Positions 29,731 through 38,229 of a DNA stretch of 60,612 nt are shown here, piece by piece; position 1 is the stretch's first letter, and every line of letters starts with the position of its first letter. The DNA is taken from positions 1 to 60,612 of the forward strand of contig JAJEAO010000084.1 of assembly GCA_022822745.1 (NCBI GenBank), written 5' to 3'. Both the position numbers and the translations under genes were made by a program. Origin of the DNA: Acidobacteriota bacterium. GTDB taxonomy: Bacteria > Acidobacteriota > Vicinamibacteria > Marinacidobacterales > Marinacidobacteraceae. The notes beneath the pieces are model-generated. The model saw only the letters and a program-made list of their open reading frames with translations, searched no databases and was not told the DNA's origin.

Positions 29731-29921
29731 CCGGCCGGCTGCGGCGGCGACGAGACGGGCCCGTCCCCGATGCGCCCCGTCCTTCGGTCCGCTCGCCTTC
29801 ACCGACAGGGGCTGATTCGAACGGCCCCGATCGGTTTCGGGAGCGTCATCCGGAAGGGCCTCCCCGCTCCGGTCCCCGGCAGGCAGCGCTCATCGCCGGG
29901 GCGGCGTACCCTCTCCGGCCG

Positions 29922-30776
29922 ATGTCCCCGTTCGGTCCTCTCGTCTCCGCCCAGGATCTGCGCCGCCAGTTCGCGGCAGGCGATCCGGATCTCATCGTGG
30001 TGGACGTCCGGTGCAACCTGTTCGACCCCTCGTGGGGCCGGGCTCGCTATCTGGAGGGACACATCCCCGGCGCCGTGTTCGCCGACATGGAGCAGGACCT
30101 CTCCGCCCCGAAGACCGGCGCGAACGGACGCCATCCCCTGCCCTCCCCGGCAGATCTGGCCGAGACGCTCGGCCGCCTCGGGATCGACGGCGAGACGCGC
30201 GTCGTGACCTGCGACGACGCTTCGGGGATGTTCGCCGCCCGGCTGTGGTGGTCGCTTCGGCAGCTCGGACACGAACTGGCCGCGGTCCTGGACGGAGGAC
30301 TCGCGGCGTGGACGGCCGCCGGTGGCGGGCTGGCGGCCGGAAACGAGACCCGGGCCCCCACCCGTTTCGTCCCCCGGCCGGTCGCCGGCATGGCGGTGGA
30401 CCTCGCCGAGGTGGAATCGGAACTCGCCGCCGGGAGCCACCTCCTCCTCGACGCCCGGGAACCGGAGCGATTCCGCGGAGAGAGCGAGCCGATCGACCCG
30501 GTGGCCGGGCGGATTCCGGGGGCGAGAAACCACTTCTGGCGGCGGAACCTCGGGCCGGACGGAAGGTTCCTCGCGGCCAGCGAGATCCGCCGGCGGGTCC
30601 GCCCGGCGCTCTCCGAGCGGGAGGGGCGCCCGGTGGTCTGCTATTGCGGGTCGGGGATCACCGCCGCCCACAACGCGCTGGCGCTCGAGCTCGCCGGAGT
30701 CCCGGACGTGGCGGTCTATTCGGGATCCTGGTCGGAGTGGTGCTCCGACTCCGCCCGGCCCATCGCCCGGGACTGA
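29922..30776 (+). CDS. Thiosulfate/3-mercaptopyruvate sulfurtransferase
   Basis: A 284-residue tandem-rhodanese protein. The N-terminal domain (YLEGHIPGAVFADMEQDLSA) is inactive, and the C-terminal one carries the active loop CYCGSGITAAHNAL. CGSG followed by hydrophobic-Thr is closer to 3-mercaptopyruvate sulfurtransferases than to thiosulfate-preferring CRKG-type loops, so the first activity is favoured. ATG at 29922 gives the standard length. Its 3' end overlaps the convergent reductase gene by 61 bases. Confidence 0.9.
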   Translation: MSPFGPLVSAQDLRRQFAAGDPDLIVVDVRCNLFDPSWGRARYLEGHIPGAVFADMEQDLSAPKTGANGRHPLPSPADLAETLGRLGIDGETRVVTCDDASGMFAARLWWSLRQLGHELAAVLDGGLAAWTAAGGGLAAGNETRAPTRFVPRPVAGMAVDLAEVESELAAGSHLLLDAREPERFRGESEPIDPVAGRIPGARNHFWRRNLGPDGRFLAASEIRRRVRPALSEREGRPVVCYCGSGITAAHNALALELAGVPDVAVYSGSWSEWCSDSARPIARD

Positions 30777-31702
30777 TTCCGCGCCGCGGAGGCCTCCCGC
30801 TCCCGGGCGCGCACGAGCCGGAGCATCAGTCGGTTCCACGGCGCCCGGATGCCGTGGTGATCGGCTCGCTCGACGACCACTCCGTTGATCGCCGCGATCT
30901 CGGTGGGGGCGCCCCGTTCGAGATCCTGCAACATGCTGGAGCGGTTCCCGCGGGTCGCCCGGGCCACGGTGCGAATGAGATCGAGCGCCTCGGTCTCGGT
31001 CGCGGCAATCCCCTCGGCGCGAGCGACCCGCACCGCCTCCGACGCCACCCGCGCGACGACGCGCCACGCGCCGGGGCGCTCGAGGAGTTCCCCGGTCCGC
31101 AGGCCGAGCAGGGCGGTGACCGGGTTCACGGCGGCATTCAGAACCGCCTTGTCCCAGAGCGGCTTCCGGATGTCCGGCGCCTGTCTCACCGGGAAGCCCG
31201 CCTCCCCGAGGCAGGCAGCGAGCCGCGCCGCCGAACCGGCGGGCGCCTCCGAGAAGGCGCCGAGCGTCACCTCGCCGAGACCGGCGTGGAACACGACGCC
31301 GTCGGGACCCAGCGTCGCGCCGTTGTTCGAGACCGCTCCGATGACGGGGAAGCCCCCGTCCGCCAGCATCTCCTCGTTGCCGAGCCCGTTCTGGAGCGAG
31401 ACCCGCACCGGGCGTCGTCCGAGGGGCCCGAGCGCGCGCGCGGCGAGCGCGGTGTCGCGCGCCTTGACGCTGAGGAGCACGAAATCGGGCCGGAAGTCCG
31501 CGACCGCGGCGGCGTCTCGCTCGGCCCGCAGCCGGGACACCGCCTCGGTGGCCCCGACGACGCGGATCCCGTCACGCCGAATCCGGGCCAGCCGCTCCCC
31601 TCGCGCCACCACCGCGACCGGGTTCTGGACGGCGAGGCGGGCGGCGAAGACGCTCCCGGTGGCCCCCGCCCCGAAGATCACGAAGCGGGGCGGGATCGGC
31701 AC
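30716..31702 (-). CDS. panE: Ketopantoate-reductase family (2-dehydropantoate 2-reductase)
   Basis: A 328-residue NADPH-dependent reductase. It has the N-terminal Rossmann motif [11 protein letters not shown], the VLLSVKA block, NGLGNEE and [16 protein letters not shown]. The C-terminal helical domain contains the conserved Lys in [18 protein letters not shown] and HHGIRAPWN. In pantothenate and CoA synthesis the enzyme makes pantoate; paralogues act on other 2-oxo acids, so the symbol is provisional. The start is GTG at 31702. The last ~20 residues are charged and lie in the convergent overlap with the sulfurtransferase gene. Confidence 0.82.
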   Translation of the reverse strand: MPIPPRFVIFGAGATGSVFAARLAVQNPVAVVARGERLARIRRDGIRVVGATEAVSRLRAERDAAAVADFRPDFVLLSVKARDTALAARALGPLGRRPVRVSLQNGLGNEEMLADGGFPVIGAVSNNGATLGPDGVVFHAGLGEVTLGAFSEAPAGSAARLAACLGEAGFPVRQAPDIRKPLWDKAVLNAAVNPVTALLGLRTGELLERPGAWRVVARVASEAVRVARAEGIAATETEALDLIRTVARATRGNRSSMLQDLERGAPTEIAAINGVVVERADHHGIRAPWNRLMLRLVRAREREASAARNQSRAMGRAESEHHSDQDPE

Positions 31703-31764
31703 ACCGTGAGAGAGTAGAGCCCCGCGGCCGCCCGTCGAACCGGGGACGCGGGGAGGCGAACACG

Positions 31765-33414
31765 ATGCGCAGCGACGAGATCAAGAGGGGACCGAGCCGC
31801 GCCCCGGCGCGCGCCATGTGGCGGGCCGTGGGCCTGACCGACGAGGACTTCGACCGCCCGCTGATCGGGGTGGCGAACACCTGGACCGAGATCACGCCCT
31901 GCAACAGCCACTTGCGCGAGCTCGCGACCGAGGTCAAGGCCGGGATCCGCGCGGCCGGCGGCGTACCGCTCGAGTTCAACACGATCGTCGTGACCGACGG
32001 GATCGCGATGGGGTCGTCGGGCATGCGCGCCTCGCTCGTCTCGCGCGAAGTCGTGGCCGACTCGATCGAACTCGTGACCCGGGGGCATCTCTTCGACGGC
32101 GTGGTCGCCATCTCCGGGTGCGACAAGACGATCCCCGGAACGGTCATGGCGCTCGCGCGACTCGATCTGCCCTCGCTGATGCTCTACGGCGGCTCCATCG
32201 CGGCCGGGACGTTCCGCGGCCGCGCGGTGACGATCCAGGATGTGTTCGAGGCGGTGGGCGCCCACGCCGCCGGAACCATGGATGACGCGGCGCTGCAGGA
32301 GATCGAAGGGGCGGCGTGTCCGGGCGCCGGCGCCTGCGGCGGACAGTTCACCGCGAACACGATGTCGGTCGCGACCGCGTTCCTCGGGATCTCGCCGATG
32401 GTCGGAAACGAGATCCCGGCGACCGATCCGAGAAAGCGCGGCGCGGCGAGAAAGGTCGGCGAGCGGGTCATGGGATTGCTGCGGGAAGGACGCACGGCCC
32501 GGGAGTTCCTGACCCGCGAGGCGCTGCTGAACGCCTGGACGTCGGTGTCCGCGACGGCGGGCTCCACGAACGCCGTGCTCCATCTCCTCGCCATCGCGCA
32601 CGAAGCGGGAGCGACGCTCACCCTCGACGACCTGGACCGGGTCTCGGCGCGCGCCCCGGTGCTCACCGACCTGAAACCCGGCGGACGCTTCACCGCCCCC
32701 GACATGGAGGCGGCCGGGGGGATGCGCCTCCTGGCGGCGCGACTCTTCGAACTGGGCCTGCTCGAGGACACGCCCACGGTCTCGGGCGCTTCCCTGAGGC
32801 AGCTCTCCGAAGCCGCGGCCGAGGCCCCCGACCAGGAAGTGATCCGCCCGGCGAGCGCGCCGGTGAAGCGCCGCGGCGGGCTCGCGATCCTGACCGGCTC
32901 CCTCGCGCCGGAGGGTTGCGTCCTGAAGCTCGCCGGACACGACCGCGCCCGCCACCAGGGTCCGGCGAGGGTGTTCGACTCCGAGGAAGCGGCGTTCGCC
33001 GCCGTTCAGGAAGGGCGGATCCGGCCCGGGGACGTCATCGTGATCCGCTACGAGGGGCCGCGCGGCGGCCCGGGGATGCGCGAGATGCTCGGGGTGACCG
33101 CAGCCGTCATCGGACGCGGACTCGGGGACAGCGTGGCGCTCGTCACCGACGGGCGATTCAGCGGCGCCACCCACGGCTTCATGGTCGGCCACGTCGCGCC
33201 CGAGGCCGCAGCGGGTGGGCCGATCGCGCTGGTTCGCGACGGGGACCGCATCCGGATCGACCTCGACGCCCGACGCCTCGATGTGGACATGGCCGGGAGG
33301 GAGTCCCGGCAACCGTCTCCCCCGGCCGCGAACGGCCACGCGACCGGAGTCCTCGCGAAGTACGCCCGCAGCGTCGCCTCCGCAGCTCGGGGCGCCGTCA
33401 CGACGCTCGCCTGA
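31765..33414 (+). CDS. ilvD: Dihydroxy-acid dehydratase
   Basis: An iron-sulfur dehydratase of valine and isoleucine biosynthesis (549 residues, the usual length). Cluster-ligating cysteines are C46 (TPCNSHL), C119 (SGCDKTIPG, with K121 the conserved lysine) and C191 ([16 protein letters not shown]). The C-terminal [22 protein letters not shown] block is the family signature. ATG at 31765. The reductase family gene lies divergently 62 bases upstream. Confidence 0.96.
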   Translation: MRSDEIKRGPSRAPARAMWRAVGLTDEDFDRPLIGVANTWTEITPCNSHLRELATEVKAGIRAAGGVPLEFNTIVVTDGIAMGSSGMRASLVSREVVADSIELVTRGHLFDGVVAISGCDKTIPGTVMALARLDLPSLMLYGGSIAAGTFRGRAVTIQDVFEAVGAHAAGTMDDAALQEIEGAACPGAGACGGQFTANTMSVATAFLGISPMVGNEIPATDPRKRGAARKVGERVMGLLREGRTAREFLTREALLNAWTSVSATAGSTNAVLHLLAIAHEAGATLTLDDLDRVSARAPVLTDLKPGGRFTAPDMEAAGGMRLLAARLFELGLLEDTPTVSGASLRQLSEAAAEAPDQEVIRPASAPVKRRGGLAILTGSLAPEGCVLKLAGHDRARHQGPARVFDSEEAAFAAVQEGRIRPGDVIVIRYEGPRGGPGMREMLGVTAAVIGRGLGDSVALVTDGRFSGATHGFMVGHVAPEAAAGGPIALVRDGDRIRIDLDARRLDVDMAGRESRQPSPPAANGHATGVLAKYARSVASAARGAVTTLA

Positions 33415-33423
33415 GCGGCTCGC

Positions 33424-34566
33424 TCAGCCTCGCCAGCGGGCCTGCTCCGTGCCGTCGAGCGATGTCCCGAGGAACGCGCCGTAGTCCGTTCCGCCCGCCC
33501 CGCGCGCGACCTGACCCGGACCCGCGTGCGCCGAGATGTAGTCGTGGACGAGGCGCAGATGCACCCGCCGCAGACGCGCCAGCTCATCCACGACCCCGGT
33601 GTAGGCGCGCCACACGCTCCGACTCGACGGCGCGGCGGCGAACCGGCGAACCGACCCGTCGGCCTCCACGGCGCCGACGAAGCGCCGATGGTCGCGATTC
33701 ATGTAGCGGCGCATCTCCTCGTGGATGGGTCGCGCCGCCGGCAGGTGCCGCACCGACAGGAGCGCGTCGAATAACTGGATGAGCGGGCTCTGCACGGCGA
33801 TCCCGCCGGCGAGGACGAGTGGCTCGGTCTGGCCGATTCCGTCACCGCGCACCCCCGGAGCGGCCCAGCCGGAGAACGGAGGGCGCACCCGGCGATAGAA
33901 GACATGGGGATCGCAGTGCTCCCGCGTCCGGTCGGCGAGTTCGGTGATCGCGTGGATCGTCCCGGCGACCTTCTCCAGCCCGGCGATGATCCCGTCCGCG
34001 TCACCGCGACGGGCCCGTTCCGCCATTCGCACGGCGAGCGCGGGGATGGCGCCGCCTTCCCTCTCGATCGCGACCGTCGTCATCAGGAACCACAGCTCGT
34101 CGGTGCTCCCGTGGGCGCCCGCGAGGTGGGCCAGATTGCCGAGCGCGATCGGTCCCGCGGGGTCGAGCCGCCTCCAGTTGTGGAGGACGAGACTCTGGTG
34201 GGAAAGGATCGGGGGACGGCCGAGTCGTTTCGCCACGGCGACGAGCGGACGGGCCAGCGGCGGGGGGAGGCTCTCGTCCGGCGACTCGGCGCCGTGGACG
34301 AACGCGCCCGCGAACAGCGACAGGAGCAGCATCGCGCGCTCCGTCTCGCCGCCGTCCTCGAGGGACGAGGGATCCAGCTCCGGCATCGCCGCGATGTCGT
34401 GTCGGAACCGGCCGTTGACGATCCGGGCGGGCAGATCGGCCGCGAGTTCATCCCAGACCTCGAAACCGCCGGGCAGCCGCGCCAGCGGGTCGTACGCGGG
34501 AAGGAAGCCGCGCGGTCCCGGGACATCGTCGGGGCCGAGCTCGTGGAGGAGGAGGGGTGGGGCCAT
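33424..34566 (-). CDS. Indoleamine 2,3-dioxygenase family protein
   Basis: A 380-residue heme dioxygenase homologue. RGFLPAYDPLARLPGGFEVWDE opens the conserved region. RPPFSGW and the C-terminal LRRVHLRLVHDYI contain the candidate proximal heme His (H336). ARGAGGTDYGAFLG matches the GTGGT loop of IDO. The enzyme would open the tryptophan ring to N-formylkynurenine, although bacterial IDO homologues often have low affinity and unknown substrates. No other kynurenine-pathway gene is in the window. ATG at 34566 places the conserved core 17 residues in. It is convergent with ilvD (10 bases between stops). Confidence 0.82.
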   Translation of the reverse strand: MAPPLLLHELGPDDVPGPRGFLPAYDPLARLPGGFEVWDELAADLPARIVNGRFRHDIAAMPELDPSSLEDGGETERAMLLLSLFAGAFVHGAESPDESLPPPLARPLVAVAKRLGRPPILSHQSLVLHNWRRLDPAGPIALGNLAHLAGAHGSTDELWFLMTTVAIEREGGAIPALAVRMAERARRGDADGIIAGLEKVAGTIHAITELADRTREHCDPHVFYRRVRPPFSGWAAPGVRGDGIGQTEPLVLAGGIAVQSPLIQLFDALLSVRHLPAARPIHEEMRRYMNRDHRRFVGAVEADGSVRRFAAAPSSRSVWRAYTGVVDELARLRRVHLRLVHDYISAHAGPGQVARGAGGTDYGAFLGTSLDGTEQARWRG

Positions 34567-34599
34567 CGCGCGAGAGAGATTACGGGCCGGAGGTGTGGT

Positions 34600-34626
34600 T
34601 TGGAAACGCGGCCCGGCCCGTATCAT
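34600..34626 (+). promoter_or_regulatory. Possible promoter of the small membrane protein gene
   Basis: TTGGAA (34600-34605) and TATCAT (34621-34626) with a short 15-base spacer lie upstream of a GGAGG (34637-34641) that is eight bases before a TTG start at 34650. The short spacer makes the -35 doubtful. Confidence 0.3.
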
Positions 34627-34649
34627 CGGAACTGACGGAGGTCATCCCC

Positions 34650-35168
34650 TTGCGTACGCTCTTCCCGTTCCTCTTCGCGCTGGTGACGGCGCTCGCCTGG
34701 GGTCTCTACGGCCCCACGCTGGGACAGGCCCGGCTCGCCGACGCCGCCGCGAGTCCGTTCAAGCCGTACGTGGGGATCGGGATCGCGTACCTGCTCGTCG
34801 CCATCCTGGGCGGACTCATCGGGATGTGGCTCCGCGGAGACAGCTTCTCGTTCCTGCCCCTTTCCGGGAGCACCCTGGCGTGGGGCTTCGCCGCCGGTCT
34901 CCTCGGCGCCGCCGGGGCCTTCGGGCTGACCCTGTCCATGTTCACCGGCGGCGCGCGCATCCCGCACGCGGTCATGCCGGTCGTGTTCGGCGGGGCCGTC
35001 ACCGTGACCGCGCTCTGGACCGTGCTCCGCTCCGGTGGAGCGCTCCGGGGCGGCCCGCTGCTCTGGATCGGGATCGCCGGGGTTCTGATTTCGACGCTGC
35101 TCATCACGACGAACACTCCCCACGCGCCGCCGCCCGGGGCGAATCCGCCCGCTGGCGATTCCCGGTAG
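34650..35168 (+). CDS. Small multi-spanning membrane protein (DMT/EamA-like)
   Basis: A 172-residue hydrophobic protein starting with TTG at 34650, chosen because a GGAGG lies eight bases upstream. About five transmembrane segments are visible (FPFLFALVTALAWGLYG, VGIGIAYLLVAILGGLIGM, AWGFAAGLLGAAGAFGLTL, VMPVVFGGAVTVTALWTVL, LLWIGIAGVLISTLLI), with a Pro-rich tail. The topology recalls half of a drug/metabolite transporter, but no specific family motif is seen and the substrate is unknown. The frame is open upstream to 34557. Confidence 0.65.
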   Translation: MRTLFPFLFALVTALAWGLYGPTLGQARLADAAASPFKPYVGIGIAYLLVAILGGLIGMWLRGDSFSFLPLSGSTLAWGFAAGLLGAAGAFGLTLSMFTGGARIPHAVMPVVFGGAVTVTALWTVLRSGGALRGGPLLWIGIAGVLISTLLITTNTPHAPPPGANPPAGDSR

Positions 35169-35318
35169 CCCGACGCCGCTGTCCCCGGTCGGCTGCGATA
35201 TCCCCTCAGCCCCCGACGCAGGCAGCGCCGCGGAAAGCCCGCGCCCCGGATATCGCGCCCGGTTCGCGCCGCGCGGACCGCACTGCGAAATCCACTCGCG
35301 CACGGTAGAGTACGGGAT

Positions 35319-36392
35319 GTGAGCGCTGGCCGAAACACCGTGGCGCCGGTTGACCTGCCGGCCTCGCTCCCGGTCGGCCTCGACCTTCCTCTGAATGGAC
35401 CGGCTTCTCGCCTCGAATCCTTCGTGCCGGATTCGATCGGTGATCTCGGAGACCCCGCGAAGGATCTCCCGCGGATGGCCCGGGATCCGATCGCGATGAG
35501 AGAAATCGAGGCCGCAGCGGCCACGGTGCCCACCGTGCACCGTCTGTTCCTGGGTGACGCTCGACAGGTGCGCCTGCCCGCGGAATCCATCCACCTTGTC
35601 GTGACCTCTCCGCCGTACTGGACCCTCAAGGAATACCACCGCTCCGCGGGACAGCTCGGCTGGATCGAGGACTACACCGAGTTTCTGGACGCGCTCGACG
35701 ACGTATGGCGGGTTTGCCATCACGCTCTCGTCCCCGGTGGACGGCTCGTCTGTGTCGTCGGGGATGTCTGTCTCTCGCGCAGACAGAACCATGGACGCCA
35801 CACCGTCGTGCCTCTCCACGCCTCCATTCAGGAACGCTGTCGCGCCATCGGCTTCGACAACCTCGCGCCGATCTTCTGGCACAAGATCGCCAACGCCGCA
35901 CACGAAGTGGAGCGGGGTTCCGGAGGTGGCTTTCTCGGAAAACCGTATGAACCCAATGCCGTCATCAAGAACGACATCGAGTTCATCCTGATGCAACGAA
36001 AGCCCGGCGGGTACCGCAGGCCCACACTCGCAGCGCGCACTCTCAGCCTGCTTTCCGAGGTCCGTTTCCAGCAGTGCTTCCGGCAGATCTGGTCGGACAT
36101 CGGGGGTGCCTCGACCCGCTGTCACCCGGCGCCGTTCCCGGTATCCCTCGCTGAGCGACTCATTCGAATGTTCAGTTTCGTCGGCGACACCGTGCTTGAC
36201 CCGTTCACGGGCACGGCGTCGACTCAGGTGGCCGCCGCTCGGTGCGGCCGCGACTCATTGGGCATCGAAGTGGACCCGAGCTACTTCGCCATTGCGGATC
36301 GTCGTCTCAGGCGAGACGCGGCGGGTCTCCTGAGCCCGGCGAGACTCGACAGCGGGGAGCTCCCAACGAACCCGACCTCGTCCAGATCATGA
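35319..36392 (+). CDS. Type II DNA methyltransferase, beta class (m4C or m6A)
   Basis: A 357-residue AdoMet methyltransferase. Catalytic motif IV is TSPPYW (96-101). The AdoMet-binding motif I lies near the C-terminus (VLDPFTGTASTQVAAARCGR). This IV-TRD-I order defines the beta class. TSPPY is common among N4-cytosine enzymes but is also seen in N6-adenine ones, so the base is undecided. GTG at 35319 gives an extended N-terminus; ATG at 35475 is a reasonable alternative. A TAGAGT lies just upstream. The stop overlaps the start of the next gene (ATGA), as is typical of a restriction-modification pair. Composition is lower in GC than the surroundings, which suggests acquisition. Confidence 0.88.
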   Translation: MSAGRNTVAPVDLPASLPVGLDLPLNGPASRLESFVPDSIGDLGDPAKDLPRMARDPIAMREIEAAAATVPTVHRLFLGDARQVRLPAESIHLVVTSPPYWTLKEYHRSAGQLGWIEDYTEFLDALDDVWRVCHHALVPGGRLVCVVGDVCLSRRQNHGRHTVVPLHASIQERCRAIGFDNLAPIFWHKIANAAHEVERGSGGGFLGKPYEPNAVIKNDIEFILMQRKPGGYRRPTLAARTLSLLSEVRFQQCFRQIWSDIGGASTRCHPAPFPVSLAERLIRMFSFVGDTVLDPFTGTASTQVAAARCGRDSLGIEVDPSYFAIADRRLRRDAAGLLSPARLDSGELPTNPTSSRS

Positions 36393-37009
36393 GCGACTCT
36401 CTCGAATTAACGGCGCAGCACGCGGTCACAGACCTGTACAGAATCGCCGTGGCCGAAGGGAAAGCGACGTCGGTCCGGCGTCTTGACTGCCTTGCGGAAT
36501 ACTGCGTCCAGGAACTCACCCGGCGCGGCCTGCAGGGTGTCACCAAGGAGGCCAGCGTTCCCGGAGCGGGGCGAATCAAGAAGTGGGATGTCGCCTGTTG
36601 TATCGGCGGCAAGTTCCGTCTGGTGATCTCCCTGAAGTCTCTGCTTCGGAACCTGGGGGGTACGGTGCCGAACCGGATCGACGACATGATGGGCGAGGTC
36701 GCCAACGCACAGTTGCATTCGCCCGAGCTGGTCACGGGTTACGTGATGATCTTCAACGTGGCGGGAGATCGCGTCTCGCCGCGACACGGGACGACGTGGT
36801 GCGAACTGCTCACGCGCCGGCTGAAGTCCCTGTCGGGCCGCCGACCCCCGGCGTGGACCATCGGTACCGTGGAGGACTTCGTGCTCGTCCAGGTCGATTT
36901 CGGTCAGAGCCCGGAGATTCTCGCGACTTCACAGCCTTTCGGTGCTTTCTTCGATACTTTGGTGGCCCATGTCGCCGAGCGGAACCCCGGAGCCGTGCGG
37001 ACGACCTGA
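36389..37009 (+). CDS. Putative restriction endonuclease partner of the adjacent methyltransferase
   Basis: A 206-residue protein, four-base overlap with the methyltransferase gene. WDVACCIGGKFRLVISLKS (66-84) has the form of a PD-(D/E)XK core: D67 in the second strand and S81-x-K83 in the third, with Ser where Glu or Asp is usual. E54 in TKEASVPG could supply a further carboxylate. GGTVPNRIDDMMGE (90-103) looks like a conserved loop. No known recognition specificity can be read. The nuclease assignment rests on gene pairing, size and this degenerate motif. Confidence 0.6.
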   Translation: MSDSLELTAQHAVTDLYRIAVAEGKATSVRRLDCLAEYCVQELTRRGLQGVTKEASVPGAGRIKKWDVACCIGGKFRLVISLKSLLRNLGGTVPNRIDDMMGEVANAQLHSPELVTGYVMIFNVAGDRVSPRHGTTWCELLTRRLKSLSGRRPPAWTIGTVEDFVLVQVDFGQSPEILATSQPFGAFFDTLVAHVAERNPGAVRTT

Positions 37010-37102
37010 GACGACCTGATCTGATGAGCTGATCCAGGACATCGGCCCCGCGGCGCCGCCTTTTCGCCGCCGCCCGGGGCGAGTCCGAGTCCGTGGCGTG
37101 GA

Positions 37103-38197
37103 TCAGTCGCCGGCGAGGAGGCGCAGGCCTGCCGCGCTGATCCCGGCGCCCGAGAGCACCAGCGCCGCCGAACCCGGGGCCGGGTCCAGTTCTCCGAGGG
37201 CGGCCACCGGAAGCGCCGCGGACCCTTCCACCGCCGCAAAGCGGGTCCGGTGAACGAATCGCATCGCGGCCGCGATCGCCGGTTCCTCGACGAGCACCCA
37301 GTCGTCCACCAGACGGCGGCAGAGGTCGAGCGTGATCGCGCCCGGCTCCACTCCGCCCGCCACTCCGTCGGCGAGCGTCGGCTCGAAGGGGACTTCGTCG
37401 CCCGAGCCGAGCACGCGGCCGACGCGGACGGACGCCGCCATCACGGCAGAGGCCCGCGGCTGGCAGCCGACGATGCGGCACCCGGGCCGGGCGCGCTCGA
37501 GCCACCCCGCGATCCCGGCGATCAGGCCCCCGCCTCCGACCGGGACGAGCGCCGCATCGAGGGGCTCGTCACCGAGGGCGCGGTCCATTTCGAGCCCCGC
37601 AGTCCCTTGCCCGGCGATGATCTCCGGGTCGTTGTAGGGGGAGATGAACGGCCGGCCGGTGCGGTCCGCCTCGGCGCGGGCCGCCAGCTCGGCCTCGATC
37701 GCGTCCTCCCCCACGAGACGCAGTTCGACCACGCCGCGATAGCGCTCCTCGAGCGCCCGACGCTTGGAATCGGCGACCGACGCGGGGAGATACACGATCC
37801 CGCGCCCGCCGAGCAGCGACAGGGCGTAGGCGGTGGCCCGGCCGTGGTTCCCGGAGGACGCCGTGATCACGCCATCGGCGAGGACGCCCCGGCCTTCCTC
37901 CTCGGCGAGCGCCAGGAGGCGATTCAGCGCGCCCCGCGCCTTGAACGAGCCGGTAGCCTGGAAGCACTCCAGTTTCCACCGGACCGACTGTCCGGCCACC
38001 GGCCGAAGCGCCGGAGCCTCCTCGAACGGCGTCTCCCCGAGCCAGGGCCGCAACCGCTCCGCCGCACGCAGGACGCGCTCGGGCAGGCTCCGGACGAGGG
38101 CCTCTCCCGCGGGCGCGACATGGGGCGCCCGAGGCTCGCCGCCAGGAGATGAAACCGCAGCGCTGCCGCCGTTCCGGGTAGGATTCCCCGCTTTCAC
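37103..38197 (-). CDS. ilvA: PLP-dependent threonine/serine dehydratase family protein
   Basis: A 364-residue fold-type II PLP enzyme. The PLP lysine is in GSFKARGALNRL. ASSGNHGRATAYAL is the substrate loop. VPVGGGGLIAGIAGWL holds the phosphate-binding glycines. It should deaminate threonine or serine to the 2-oxo acid. It lacks a C-terminal ACT regulatory domain, so it resembles the catabolic or TdcB-type enzyme more than long biosynthetic IlvA. Related racemases share these motifs. The only in-frame start near the N-terminus is GTG at 38197, 32 bases from the divergent pruA start. It is convergent with the restriction nuclease gene. Confidence 0.85.
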   Translation of the reverse strand: MKAGNPTRNGGSAAVSSPGGEPRAPHVAPAGEALVRSLPERVLRAAERLRPWLGETPFEEAPALRPVAGQSVRWKLECFQATGSFKARGALNRLLALAEEEGRGVLADGVITASSGNHGRATAYALSLLGGRGIVYLPASVADSKRRALEERYRGVVELRLVGEDAIEAELAARAEADRTGRPFISPYNDPEIIAGQGTAGLEMDRALGDEPLDAALVPVGGGGLIAGIAGWLERARPGCRIVGCQPRASAVMAASVRVGRVLGSGDEVPFEPTLADGVAGGVEPGAITLDLCRRLVDDWVLVEEPAIAAAMRFVHRTRFAAVEGSAALPVAALGELDPAPGSAALVLSGAGISAAGLRLLAGD

Positions 38198-38229
38198 TGT
38201 CCCGGAACCTTCCAGAGGAGAGAGTCTAG

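Noticed and set aside
29731..29921. Downstream part of the AAA_14 ATPase or another small gene
   Set aside because: No frame here continues the ATPase family or shows a recognisable motif; treated as intergenic.
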